NCBI GenBank assembly: GCA_038327915.1
Contig: JBBQLO010000005.1
Span: forward strand, 1-37,057
DNA length: 37,057 bases
Origin: CAIXDB01 sp038327915
GTDB taxonomy: Bacteria; Patescibacteriota; Minisyncoccia; Phycocordibacterales; DATDWN01
Direction of reading: 5' to 3'
Under the pieces are notes generated by a model. The model saw only the letters and a list, made by a program, of their open reading frames with translations. It was not told where the DNA came from and did no database searches. Below, one piece after another: positions 6,609-12,003 of the stretch. Position 1 is the stretch's first letter, and each line of letters begins with the position of its first letter. Both the position numbers and the translations under genes were made by a program.

Positions 6609-7205
6609 ATGAAAAAATACCTTGCAGAAGCACTCGGTGCATTTACTCTCACTTTTGTTGTGGCTCTTTCTCTCGCTGGTAAGTTCCCTGTATCGACACC
6701 AGTACTCGCGGCTCTCGTACTTGGAATGTTTGTGTACTCACTCGGACATATTTCTGGTACACACATTAACCCAGCGGTGACTATAGGCGCATGGTCAATT
6801 AAAAAAATAACCACGGTAGACGCCGTGGTGTATGTAGTTGCTCAGTGTGTCGGAGCACTTCTTGCTTTTGGCCTCGCCACCTTAGTGGGAGTCAGTGCAA
6901 CTAGTAGTTATATTGTTGCAGGTAATACTCTCGGTATTGGTCTTGCTGAAATGTTCGGGACTTTTTTCTTTACCTTTGGTATTGCCTCAGTTATGTACGG
7001 AAGGACACCAAGCCAGCTTTCGGGAGTTGTTGTTGGAGGCTCGCTCCTTCTTGGCATCAGCATTGCCGCCTTACTCGGTTCAAACGGAATTCTCAACCCC
7101 GCCGTTGCACTCGGTATCGGATCAGTGAGTTTTATGTACCTCTTTGCTCCTATTGTAGGTTCAATCGTAGGTATGAATGTCTATAAGTACTTAGGAAATA
7201 TTTAG
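6609..7205 (+). CDS. MIP/aquaporin-family channel
   Basis: A 198-residue membrane protein with about six helices and both half-helix signatures of major intrinsic proteins: HINPAVTIG (NPA at about residues 54-56) and ILNPAVALG (NPA at about 163-165). It should let water or small neutral solutes cross the membrane. The second motif is NPAV rather than NPAR, so the Arg of the aromatic/Arg selectivity filter is missing; the pore may therefore be wider or differently selective. It is shorter than most aquaporins (about 230-280 residues), with compact loops. It is probably co-transcribed with rpsT; a purine-rich GAAGGGGA is too far upstream (about 20 nt) to be a standard Shine-Dalgarno sequence. 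Confidence 0.87.
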   Translation: MKKYLAEALGAFTLTFVVALSLAGKFPVSTPVLAALVLGMFVYSLGHISGTHINPAVTIGAWSIKKITTVDAVVYVVAQCVGALLAFGLATLVGVSATSSYIVAGNTLGIGLAEMFGTFFFTFGIASVMYGRTPSQLSGVVVGGSLLLGISIAALLGSNGILNPAVALGIGSVSFMYLFAPIVGSIVGMNVYKYLGNI

Positions 7206-7224
7206 GATAGGTGCTAATTTCATT

Positions 7225-7296
7225 GCCCTCGTCGTTCAACGGATAGGACACTGGCCTGCGAAGCTGGAAATACAGGTTCGATTCCTGTCGAGAGCA
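7225..7296 (+). tRNA. tRNA-Arg (anticodon GCG)
   Basis: Cloverleaf read by eye: acceptor 7225-7231 with 7289-7295, D stem GTTC/GGAC (7234-7237, 7246-7249), anticodon stem CTGGC/GCTGG (7251-7255, 7263-7267), loop CTGCGAA with anticodon GCG at 7258-7260, T stem ACAGG/CCTGT around loop TTCGATT, discriminator A7296. CCA is not encoded. The anticodon reads Arg codons CGC/CGU; most bacteria use ACG modified to ICG for this box. Position 3-70 is a C-A mismatch. The 3' half (7278-7301) forms long perfect palindromes with sequence downstream. Confidence 0.88.
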
Positions 7297-7364
7297 CAAA
7301 ATGAGTTTACGAATTTTTGTGCTCTCGAAGTAAGAGCATGTTATGCTCTTACGTCAGGAATCGA
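7278..7364. repeat. three-way-junction palindrome overlapping tRNA 3' end
   Basis: A 10-bp outer stem (7278-7287 TCGATTCCTG, inside the tRNA T arm, with 7355-7364) encloses two perfect hairpins: 7288-7301 with 7315-7328 (14 bp, containing the tRNA acceptor 3' strand) and 7330-7339 with 7343-7352 (10 bp, 3-nt loop). Every long stem is perfect. As RNA it would compete with the mature tRNA fold. Confidence 0.65.
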
Positions 7365-7566
7365 AAATCTGTGATAGTTTTCTTGAGTGTAGTCACGAAA
7401 AGAAAACAGAACAGATGTACAGTTCCTGTAAGGAAAGATTCCTGTCCTGTAAGGAATCGAAAAGCGGAGCGGGTACCAATTGAGTGCAATTGGTCGCGAG
7501 CTGCGGACACGACAAAAATTTTTGACGGAAAATTTTTAGTTGTGGACGATTCCTGTCAGGAATCGA
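7365..7566. repeat. array of nested palindromes reusing the tRNA T-arm motif
   Basis: Successive perfect stems: ATCTGT/ACAGAT (7367-7372, 7411-7416) around GTTTTCT/AGAAAAC; TTCCT/AGGAA (7423-7435); GATTCCT/AGGAATC (7437-7443, 7452-7458); GGAATCG/CGATTCC (7453-7459 with 7547-7553) enclosing an ACCAATTG/CAATTGGT hairpin and an A/T-rich hairpin; and CGATTCCTG/CAGGAATCG (7547-7555, 7557-7565). The motif ATTCCTG and its complement CAGGAAT, taken from the tRNA T arm, recurs as stem halves. The ORF spanning this region is read through palindromes and I do not regard it as a gene. Confidence 0.6.
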
Positions 7567-7586
7567 CAGTTCTGTATAAAATCTAC

Positions 7587-7737
7587 ATGAGGCTACAGAT
7601 CATATGTCAAAATAATGCACATTGGAAAATAGTGCTAGAGGAGAGAGATTTTATGTTTCTTTTCGCTTACGCGGTCCAAAACAATCTAACTCACACTATT
7701 TTTCAATGTACTTTTGTCATATGACCTATAGCCTCAT
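7587..7737. mobile_element. MITE-like element with about 45-bp imperfect terminal inverted repeats
   Basis: The left arm 7587-7634 (starting ATGAGGCTACAG) is the near-complement of the right arm 7694-7737 (ending CTATAGCCTCAT), around a loop of about 59 nt. No transposase is encoded. The loop has AGGAG at 7639-7643 and an ATG at 7653 opening a 23-codon ORF to 7724 (MFLFAYAVQNN...), which is weak as a gene. It could be a miniature mobile element or a large hairpin terminating the minus-strand island operon, whose last ORF ends at 7726. Function unproven. Confidence 0.5.
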
Positions 7738-8160
7738 AGAGACTTTCAATAATACTTTAAAATAAGAGCGTCTGTTTCGCTTTTTTAAGCTCATCAGTCG
7801 GAGTACACACTCCGAGACAGATGGGGTGTTTGTAGCACCTCCAGTTTTGGAAACAGCAGTTGGACTGTTTCCTGTAAACATGGTCACGTCGTCCCACCAA
7901 CTTGTGGAAAGAACTATAGCCCAATGCTTTTGATAACAACACGGGCTTTTTTTCCAGACGCACTCGTGAGCACACTGCCCCACGCCAGTGGGTTGTGTCG
8001 TGCCGGGTGCTGGTCGCAGTGAGCTGGATCCGAACACCCACCATTCAGGCCTGGTGGGTGCTGTTCCTTGACCGAGGTACTGCGCCATGTAGCCAGCCTC
8101 TTTCAAAGCCTCCACAATTTTTTCGGCATTTGTATGCCGGACCCTAATTTTTCTTGTCAC
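7726..8160 (-). CDS. hypothetical island protein, translationally coupled
   Basis: A 144-codon ORF with a GTG start overlapping the TGA of the preceding gene (GTGA at 8157-8160), strong evidence that at least the 5' part is translated. The N-terminus MTRKIRVRHTNAEKIVEALKEAGYMAQYLG looks like a genuine alpha/beta start. The middle has a Cys/Trp-rich stretch (HECVWKKSPCCYQKHW). After about residue 95 the DNA is made of hairpins and shares a segment with 10409-10470, so the C-terminal part may be partly structural. It belongs to no family I know. It is the last gene of the minus-strand island cluster, ending at the MITE-like element. Confidence 0.5.
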   Translation of the reverse strand: MTRKIRVRHTNAEKIVEALKEAGYMAQYLGQGTAPTRPEWWVFGSSSLRPAPGTTQPTGVGQCAHECVWKKSPCCYQKHWAIVLSTSWWDDVTMFTGNSPTAVSKTGGATNTPSVSECVLRLMSLKKRNRRSYFKVLLKVSMRL

Positions 8161-8330
8161 TTTCTCTTTCCTAGGGGCAGTAATACCCCCTTGCCAATCC
8201 CTGCCAATATAAAAGCGATTGAGGCGAAGAGAATTCCTTCACCCACATTGACGGGTTGCCCCATCAATTTTTCTCCAATTAGGTATCCTGCGGTTAAGCA
8301 GGAAAAAATAGCTAACAAAAAAATTCTCAT
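8157..8330 (-). CDS. small two-helix membrane protein (island)
   Basis: 57 residues from the ATG at 8330: MRIFLLAIFSCLTAGYLIG (TM1) and ILFASIAFILAGIGKGVLL (TM2), with a basic LGKRK tail. A longer in-frame start at 8396 exists, but GGGAGGGG lies just before the 8330 ATG and the sequence upstream (CTCTGGGAGGGG) matches the leader of the next gene up, so I chose 8330. Its stop overlaps the start of the following gene. Function unknown; length and layout resemble small phage or plasmid membrane proteins, but that is only analogy. Confidence 0.55.
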   Translation of the reverse strand: MRIFLLAIFSCLTAGYLIGEKLMGQPVNVGEGILFASIAFILAGIGKGVLLPLGKRK

Positions 8331-8622
8331 CCTACACCCCTCCCAGAGGTTGTTTGCGTATGCCCGCCGGCAAATCATTCCGCACCATTTAACCATCTTG
8401 TGTTATCAACACACAGATGACGAAGTGGTTGGGAAGGGGGAAGTGCACAGTAACATGTAAATGTGACCGAGTACCTCCCCCAGTAAAGAACATCTGGTGT
8501 ATGTCTACTGACAACACCAGCAGTGAGATGGTGACCGGTACCATCTCTTTTTGTACACATACTCTCCACTTCGGTCCTTCGGGAGAGATACGTTTCAGTG
8601 GGTAACGTATAACCAGGGAGAA
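8331..8622 (-). other. structured intergenic leader (third, degenerate copy)
   Basis: Noncoding, about 290 nt. Nearest the downstream gene it keeps the CTCTGGGAGGGG end of the island leader (8336-8348). Perfect or near-perfect hairpins follow: GGGGGAAGT/ACCTCCCCC (about 8436-8482), CTGGTGT/ACACCAG (8492-8518), and GAGATGGT/ACCATCTC (8525-8547) followed on the plus strand by TTTTT. No promoter is evident inside. Confidence 0.5.
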
Positions 8623-8964
8623 CTAGGAAATTTTAGCGAGCTTTGCTGCCTCCGTCTTTTTTTTAGCGTAATCCTTTGCCCAGGACAGGGCAACATCAAG
8701 GTGGGGGCCCTTGACCGAGGTCATATCGACCCCGGCCACCTCTATTTCCATGTATTCCACCCACCTCCACTTCCTAGAATAGAAGTAGAGGGAGATTGGC
8801 TTCCCACCAATCTCTCCTACAATCTCCTCTATTTCCCGTTCGCCCCCATCCTTGGGGGCGAGCATGTCCTGAATCTTTTCTTTTTTTAATTTCCACCAAA
8901 TAAAAACAAGAAACAGCATATAGCCTATAATCATCACAATTCTGACATAAATTTCAAACAGCAT
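8623..8964 (-). CDS. hypothetical single-pass membrane protein (island)
   Basis: 113 residues: an N-terminal membrane helix (about 5-26, IYVRIVMIIGYMLFLVFIWW) followed by a charged region (KLKKEKIQDML...GGEREIEEIVGEIGG) and a Trp/Tyr-rich soluble part (YFYSRKWRWVEYMEIEVAG), ending in an Ala/Lys helix. No family recognised. The start is set by GGGAGGGGG placed 6 nt before the ATG. That Shine-Dalgarno sequence is the last part of an 82-nt leader repeated almost exactly at 10256-10337. It is the second of at least four minus-strand island genes. Confidence 0.6.
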   Translation of the reverse strand: MLFEIYVRIVMIIGYMLFLVFIWWKLKKEKIQDMLAPKDGGEREIEEIVGEIGGKPISLYFYSRKWRWVEYMEIEVAGVDMTSVKGPHLDVALSWAKDYAKKKTEAAKLAKIS

Positions 8965-8968
8965 ATTA

Positions 8969-9124
8969 CGCCCCCTCCCAGAGGCTTTTGCACATTGGTC
9001 TGCCGACCAGTCTCAATTTCAAGCTTTCACTTTGGCTGAGACCACGCACCGACTTCTGATCAACTCACGATGTATGTGTTTTTCAACATATACATCCGAA
9101 GCTGAATAAGAAGGAGGACTCTGG
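8969..9124 (-). repeat. structured leader repeat, copy 1
   Basis: Positions 8969-9050 match 10256-10337 with three substitutions in 82 nt; 9100-9124 match again the segment near 10370-10394. Read on the minus strand, it contains a GAGAC/GTCTC stem, a perfect TGGTC-GGCA-GACCA hairpin, and ends in GGGAGGGGG, the Shine-Dalgarno sequence of the gene starting at 8964. A separate hairpin (about 9069-9096) sits between the two conserved blocks and is different in copy 2. Confidence 0.7.
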
Positions 9125-9187
9125 TAATTAAACCATTGTCATCCGATAAACAACGCAGATTTTGTATAATGGGTATCTGCTGACCCA

Positions 9188-9258
9188 TCCGTATTTTTCC
9201 TATTAGGAAATACGGAACCTGAAAGAACTTTGAGGCAGAGAGTCAGGCTCTGTCTCAA
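9188..9258. repeat. hairpins downstream of the 280-residue island gene
   Basis: TCCGTATTT/AAATACGGA (9188-9196 with 9208-9216, extended by TTCC/GGAA) and TTGAGGCAGAG/CTCTGTCTCAA (9230-9240 with 9248-9258, one wobble). They lie between the stop at 9288 and leader copy 1. They could stabilise mRNA ends or terminate; neither has a clear T-tract on the minus strand. Confidence 0.45.
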
Positions 9259-9287
9259 TTACGATGTCCCGCTGACTCGGGATGAAA

Positions 9288-10130
9288 CTACTTCTGAATG
9301 AGTAACGTGGGGAGGACGCCCTCTTCCCAATCAGGTTTTTTGTACTTGATCGGGGTAACTCTGTAGGCGTTCTTGTAGAGATCAAGGTACACCCCTTTGT
9401 GCATCGGCTTTTCAGCCGATGGGGTGAATGTCAAACTCCACTGGTTTGTAGCCAGTTTGGTCACCTCGAGGGAATTTCCGCTCGTGGCGGATTTAAAAAA
9501 AAGTTGACTGATGTCCTCCTCATCGAAAGCCTCCCAACCTCCGAAGCTTCCTCGGTTTTCGACTGGGATTCCCGTTCTCCCAGCTTCCAAATTCACGCGC
9601 CGTCCACCACAACTCTGACTTGCGACGTGTGCTTGGAGTGGGTTCACCCCCGGCACATACTCGAGTTGATTCGTGAGTGTGTTTGCGATGTTTGCGACTG
9701 CACTCCACGAAATAATTTTTTCCGGCAGAGGCTTGAGCGCCTGCCCAAGCTCTCCTGCAAAAAGCAGCACCAGCTTCTCTGCCCGAGTTCCGAGGTACGA
9801 ACCTTGTTTCCTAATCCACGGTTTGAAAATCTCGTGGTTTGAGTGGCTTAAACCTTTAAGCCGTTTGATCAATTTATTTCTCACCACCGAGTCACCGGTT
9901 AGTGCGATCATCCGACCATAGTCGGAGGTCTTGTCCCGACCATATGTCTCAATTTCTTCGGCAACAGCAACTGCTGCCACCAAATACCAGCCAATGTCTT
10001 CTATCCCGATCTGGTTTTCTTTCGGTCTTTGTGCGGCAGCTCGGAGAGCCTGCACGAGCATACTGCCCGTGCCAATCTCTCTTTTTTCTACTATCTGGCA
10101 CATAAGTGCCTTCGAATTTTCTACAATCAT
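9288..10130 (-). CDS. hypothetical protein, largest gene of the island
   Basis: 280 residues from the ATG at 10130, which has AAGGAG 7 nt upstream; a TTG start 30 nt further upstream is less likely. No transmembrane segment. The first half is helical (VEKREIGTGSMLVQALRAAAQRPKE, IGWYLVAAVAVAEEIETYGRDKTSDYGRMI). A middle KPWIRKQGSYLGTRAEKLVLLFAGELGQAL resembles a packed helical bundle. The second half is Gly/beta rich (SCGGRRVNLEAGRTGIPVENRGSFGGWEAF), with a C-terminal VYLDLYKNAYRVTPIKYKKPDWEE. I recognise no family or catalytic motif. The gene has higher GC than the polysaccharide genes and sits in a structured-leader cluster, suggesting acquisition by transfer. Confidence 0.65.
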   Translation of the reverse strand: MIVENSKALMCQIVEKREIGTGSMLVQALRAAAQRPKENQIGIEDIGWYLVAAVAVAEEIETYGRDKTSDYGRMIALTGDSVVRNKLIKRLKGLSHSNHEIFKPWIRKQGSYLGTRAEKLVLLFAGELGQALKPLPEKIISWSAVANIANTLTNQLEYVPGVNPLQAHVASQSCGGRRVNLEAGRTGIPVENRGSFGGWEAFDEEDISQLFFKSATSGNSLEVTKLATNQWSLTFTPSAEKPMHKGVYLDLYKNAYRVTPIKYKKPDWEEGVLPTLLIQK

Positions 10131-10197
10131 TGCTGTCTCCTTAGCCCCACTCGCCAGCAATAACGAGGGGGTCTGTTTTGGATTTTGATTGAGACTT

Positions 10198-10241
10198 GCG
10201 CCTCTTGTTAATAAAAAAATATTTCAATCAACAAGAGACGC
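10198..10241 (-). promoter_or_regulatory. long leader hairpin before the 280-residue gene
   Basis: A 12-bp stem (10198-10209 with 10230-10241) that pairs fully only as minus-strand RNA, using one G-U wobble, around an A/T-rich loop. It lies between leader copy 2 and the Shine-Dalgarno sequence of the gene starting at 10130, where an attenuator or translation-control hairpin would be expected. Confidence 0.4.
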
Positions 10242-10255
10242 GAGTTCAAAATATC

Positions 10256-10411
10256 CGCCCCCTCCCAGAGGCTTTTGCACATTGGTCTGCCGACCAGTCT
10301 CAATTTCAAGCCTTCGCTTTGGTTGAGACCACGCACCTTATTCCTATCAGCTTTCGAATTAATTCGTTAGCTGAATAAGAAGGGGGACTCGGTAGTGAAC
10401 CGTGTCCCCCA
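10256..10411 (-). repeat. structured leader repeat, copy 2
   Basis: 82 nt (10256-10337) near-identical to 8969-9050, then a different hairpin region containing a GAATTAATTC palindrome, then the shared AGCTGAATAAGAAG block and a GGGGGAC/GTCCCCC hairpin (10383-10389 with 10405-10411). Its GTCTCAA/TTGAGAC and AAGC/GCTT stems are more complete than in copy 1. Its GGGAGGGGG end has no ATG after it (ATT replaces it), and the gene begins about 125 nt further on. This copy may therefore have lost its own small gene. Confidence 0.65.
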
Positions 10412-10445
10412 GTTTGGAAACAGTGGTTGGACTGTTTTCTGAAAA

Positions 10446-10666
10446 CTACTCCTGCCAACTCAGAAAAAGAACTACCTCCCGAAAAAGAACTTTCTTACTG
10501 TCGGTGTCATCCACCAGCAGCATCTCAGTTCCCACTCTGAATAATCTAGGAGGGCCTCCTCCACCTCTGCCTGGTTTTGATAGCCGTCCACTAAGGGCGG
10601 CCCTCCAAGACATTCTGGTCGCCCATATCTCCACCCTTCTTTTAACATACTAATAAACATCTTCAT
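10446..10666 (-). pseudogene. short island ORF, probably frameshifted
   Basis: AAGAGG lies upstream of an ATG at 10666 opening MKMFISMLKEGWRYGRPECL...VEEALLDYSEW, which ends at 10472 after an unconvincing LRCCWWMTPTV tail. The other frame gives a better C-terminus (GTEMLLVDDTDSKKVLFREVVLFLSWQE, stop at 10446). That end aligns with a segment of the ORF at 7726-8160 (IVLSTSWWDD) in the same frame. A single frameshift near 10530-10540 would join the two halves into a protein of about 73 residues. Either a degraded gene or a sequencing error; function unknown. Confidence 0.4.
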
Positions 10667-11282
10667 TTTTTCCTCTTTCCTCGACTTAACCCCCGAGGTG
10701 GGTTTTTGAATTTCAGGGATTTTGCAACCCCTCTTTCCAGCACTAACAAAACTTACGCGATCCTAATGCTGGAGAAGAGGAATAACACTGTGGTTATCTT
10801 TTACAGAAATTTTTTCCACGTTATCCTTACTTCTCTATGATCACCCTTCCTATCCGCAGATATTCCAGATAATTTTTGTCAGTGAACTTTCAACTCTCTT
10901 TTTATTGAGAGAAGTGGAGAGGCGACTTTGTATAATAATTTAGTTCGCGTCCACACTTCCTTCAATAAGTTATTTGGCCTATTGTGATAAAACAAAACAG
11001 GCGACGAGCTCTTTGAGGGAGCCAATCGCCTGCTTTCTACGATATATCGTAATGCAAGTGTTGGTTGTTTGGTGTTCTAAACATAAAGTATCCCGGCGAG
11101 TATTGCTGTTGGTATCAGCGGGGTACGATATGTTGGGCACCAAGACTCTCTCCTCTAAAGATTGTCTTAAATGTTTTTTTTTAAGTACTTTGTTTTATCT
11201 TGAAAATTCTCATCTCCTTTAATAATATAATCATATCATACTATATTAAAACTGTCAAATACTTTTCTATTTACTTTTTTTA
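10667..11282. other. noncoding region with hairpins, upstream of island cluster
   Basis: No credible gene; the 82-codon ORF inside has no start signal and an implausible composition. It contains a 13-bp stem with one bulge (10730-10742 with 10767-10780), a small CTCTC/GAGAG hairpin (about 10892-10909) and CAGGCGA/TCGCCTG (10998-11004 with 11026-11032). The first two would lie in a long 5' leader of the minus-strand island genes. I could not place their promoter with confidence. Confidence 0.45.
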
Positions 11283-11321
11283 ATACTAAAAAAAGCCTTA
11301 CGTAAAGCCATTTTTTAGTAT
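11283..11321. terminator. bidirectional terminator-like hairpin
   Basis: A perfect 11-bp stem ATACTAAAAAA (11283-11293) with TTTTTTAGTAT (11311-11321), 17-nt loop. It suits termination of the minus-strand gene ending at 11413 and separates the island from the conserved region beyond. Confidence 0.5.
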
Positions 11322-11412
11322 CATTTATAAAAGAGGAAGTTTTTGGATATTCACATCTCATCTTCATATTCGATTTGGTATGCTCAGTTTGGAACTTTCA
11401 TATTGAGATGTG

Positions 11413-11868
11413 CTAAAATCCAAAATATATAAGCAATTTCTCAAGGAGTGGCTCGGTGTGCTGCACTTCTGGCAGGTGATCTGATAAAAAAAGATGAATA
11501 TGTTCAGCATTTCCGTTGCCCATGAGCACGACGATGTATGGAGAAAGCTTTTTTTCAGATTTAAAAAATACTCGAGGATATTGATCTTGTGTCTCAACCC
11601 AGAATGACTGCAGATTTGTGTAAGGGTAGTATGTCTTGTTTATCTGGACACCGAGGCGTGTGAGTTTGATGTCTATTATTTGAGGTTTGCGGGTAGCGTA
11701 TAAAGTGAGAACGCTCGCAGATACTACCACTAATAATCCAAAAATAAGATTGTTTAAAATTATGGCGATAAGGGCGATAGAAAGAGTTACCGCTCCCACA
11801 ATCCAATACCAGTCGGTGTTTTTCTCGGTGTGAATATATTCATGTGTTTGCCAGGAGAGTGTTTCCAT
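11413..11868 (-). CDS. conserved two-helix membrane protein
   Basis: 151 residues from the ATG at 11868: METLSWQTHEYIHTEKNTDWYWIVG, then a hairpin of two membrane helices (about 23-60, IVGAVTLSIALIAIILNNLIFGLLVVVSASVLTLY), then a cytoplasmic beta-rich domain (TRKPQIIDIKLTRLGVQINKTYYPYTNLQSFWVE) resembling bacterial PH-like domains of small CPR membrane proteins. Function unknown. A 28-residue longer ORF exists, but TTGGTA-17-TATACT places the -10 exactly 6 nt before the 11868 ATG. It is divergent from the polysaccharide operon. Confidence 0.7.
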   Translation of the reverse strand: METLSWQTHEYIHTEKNTDWYWIVGAVTLSIALIAIILNNLIFGLLVVVSASVLTLYATRKPQIIDIKLTRLGVQINKTYYPYTNLQSFWVETQDQYPRVFFKSEKKLSPYIVVLMGNGNAEHIHLFLSDHLPEVQHTEPLLEKLLIYFGF

Positions 11869-11874
11869 GTGTAG

Positions 11875-11903
11875 AGTATAGCACTGAATAAAGTGCATAC
11901 CAA
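11875..11903 (-). promoter_or_regulatory. leaderless promoter of the 11413-11868 gene
   Basis: On the minus strand: TTGGTA (11898-11903), 17-nt spacer, TATACT (11875-11880), 6 nt, ATG. One of the best-matching promoters in the window. Confidence 0.65.
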
Positions 11904-11953
11904 TTTCTGATTGCGTTAGTTCAGAGTAACCCAATTGTGAGGGGCTGTACAAA

Positions 11954-12003
11954 TATACTAAAAAATGCTAGAACTAAAAGGCAAAACCGTTTTAATACAA
12001 TGA
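11954..12003 (+). promoter_or_regulatory. promoter and coupled 12-codon leader ORF of the polysaccharide operon
   Basis: TATACT at 11954-11959 lies 5 nt before an ATG at 11965 that opens MLELKGKTVLIQ and stops with TGA at 12001-12003. The TGA overlaps the ATG (12000) of the first operon gene as ATGA. The mini-ORF is therefore positioned for leaderless initiation and termination-reinitiation at the next gene. No classical -35 at 16-18 nt; TTGTGA is only 13 nt upstream. Confidence 0.4.

Noticed and set aside
7225..7566. tRNA duplication forming classical attL/attR of an integrated element
   Set aside because: The downstream copies of the T-arm motif are only about 9-12 bp, mostly in inverted or palindromic form, and no integrase or distal direct repeat of the tRNA 3' end was found.
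7317..7724. 135-codon plus-strand ORF after the tRNA
   Set aside because: It is read straight through the palindrome array; composition is implausible and it has no start signal.
7297..7740. CRISPR array
   Set aside because: Repeats are palindromic and irregularly spaced, no constant repeat-spacer period exists, and there are no cas genes.
7757..8044. 95-codon alternative frame overlapping the 144-codon island ORF
   Set aside because: The other frame has the GTGA-coupled start; this frame has no initiation signal although its C-terminus looks protein-like.
8331..10411. Integron-like cassette array (island leader repeats as attC sites)
   Set aside because: The repeats lie before genes rather than after them, I see no paired GTTRRRY/RYYYAAC core sites, and no integron integrase is present.
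10974..11222. 82-codon plus-strand ORF
   Set aside because: Covers a hairpin and A/T-rich noncoding DNA; no initiation signals and odd composition.
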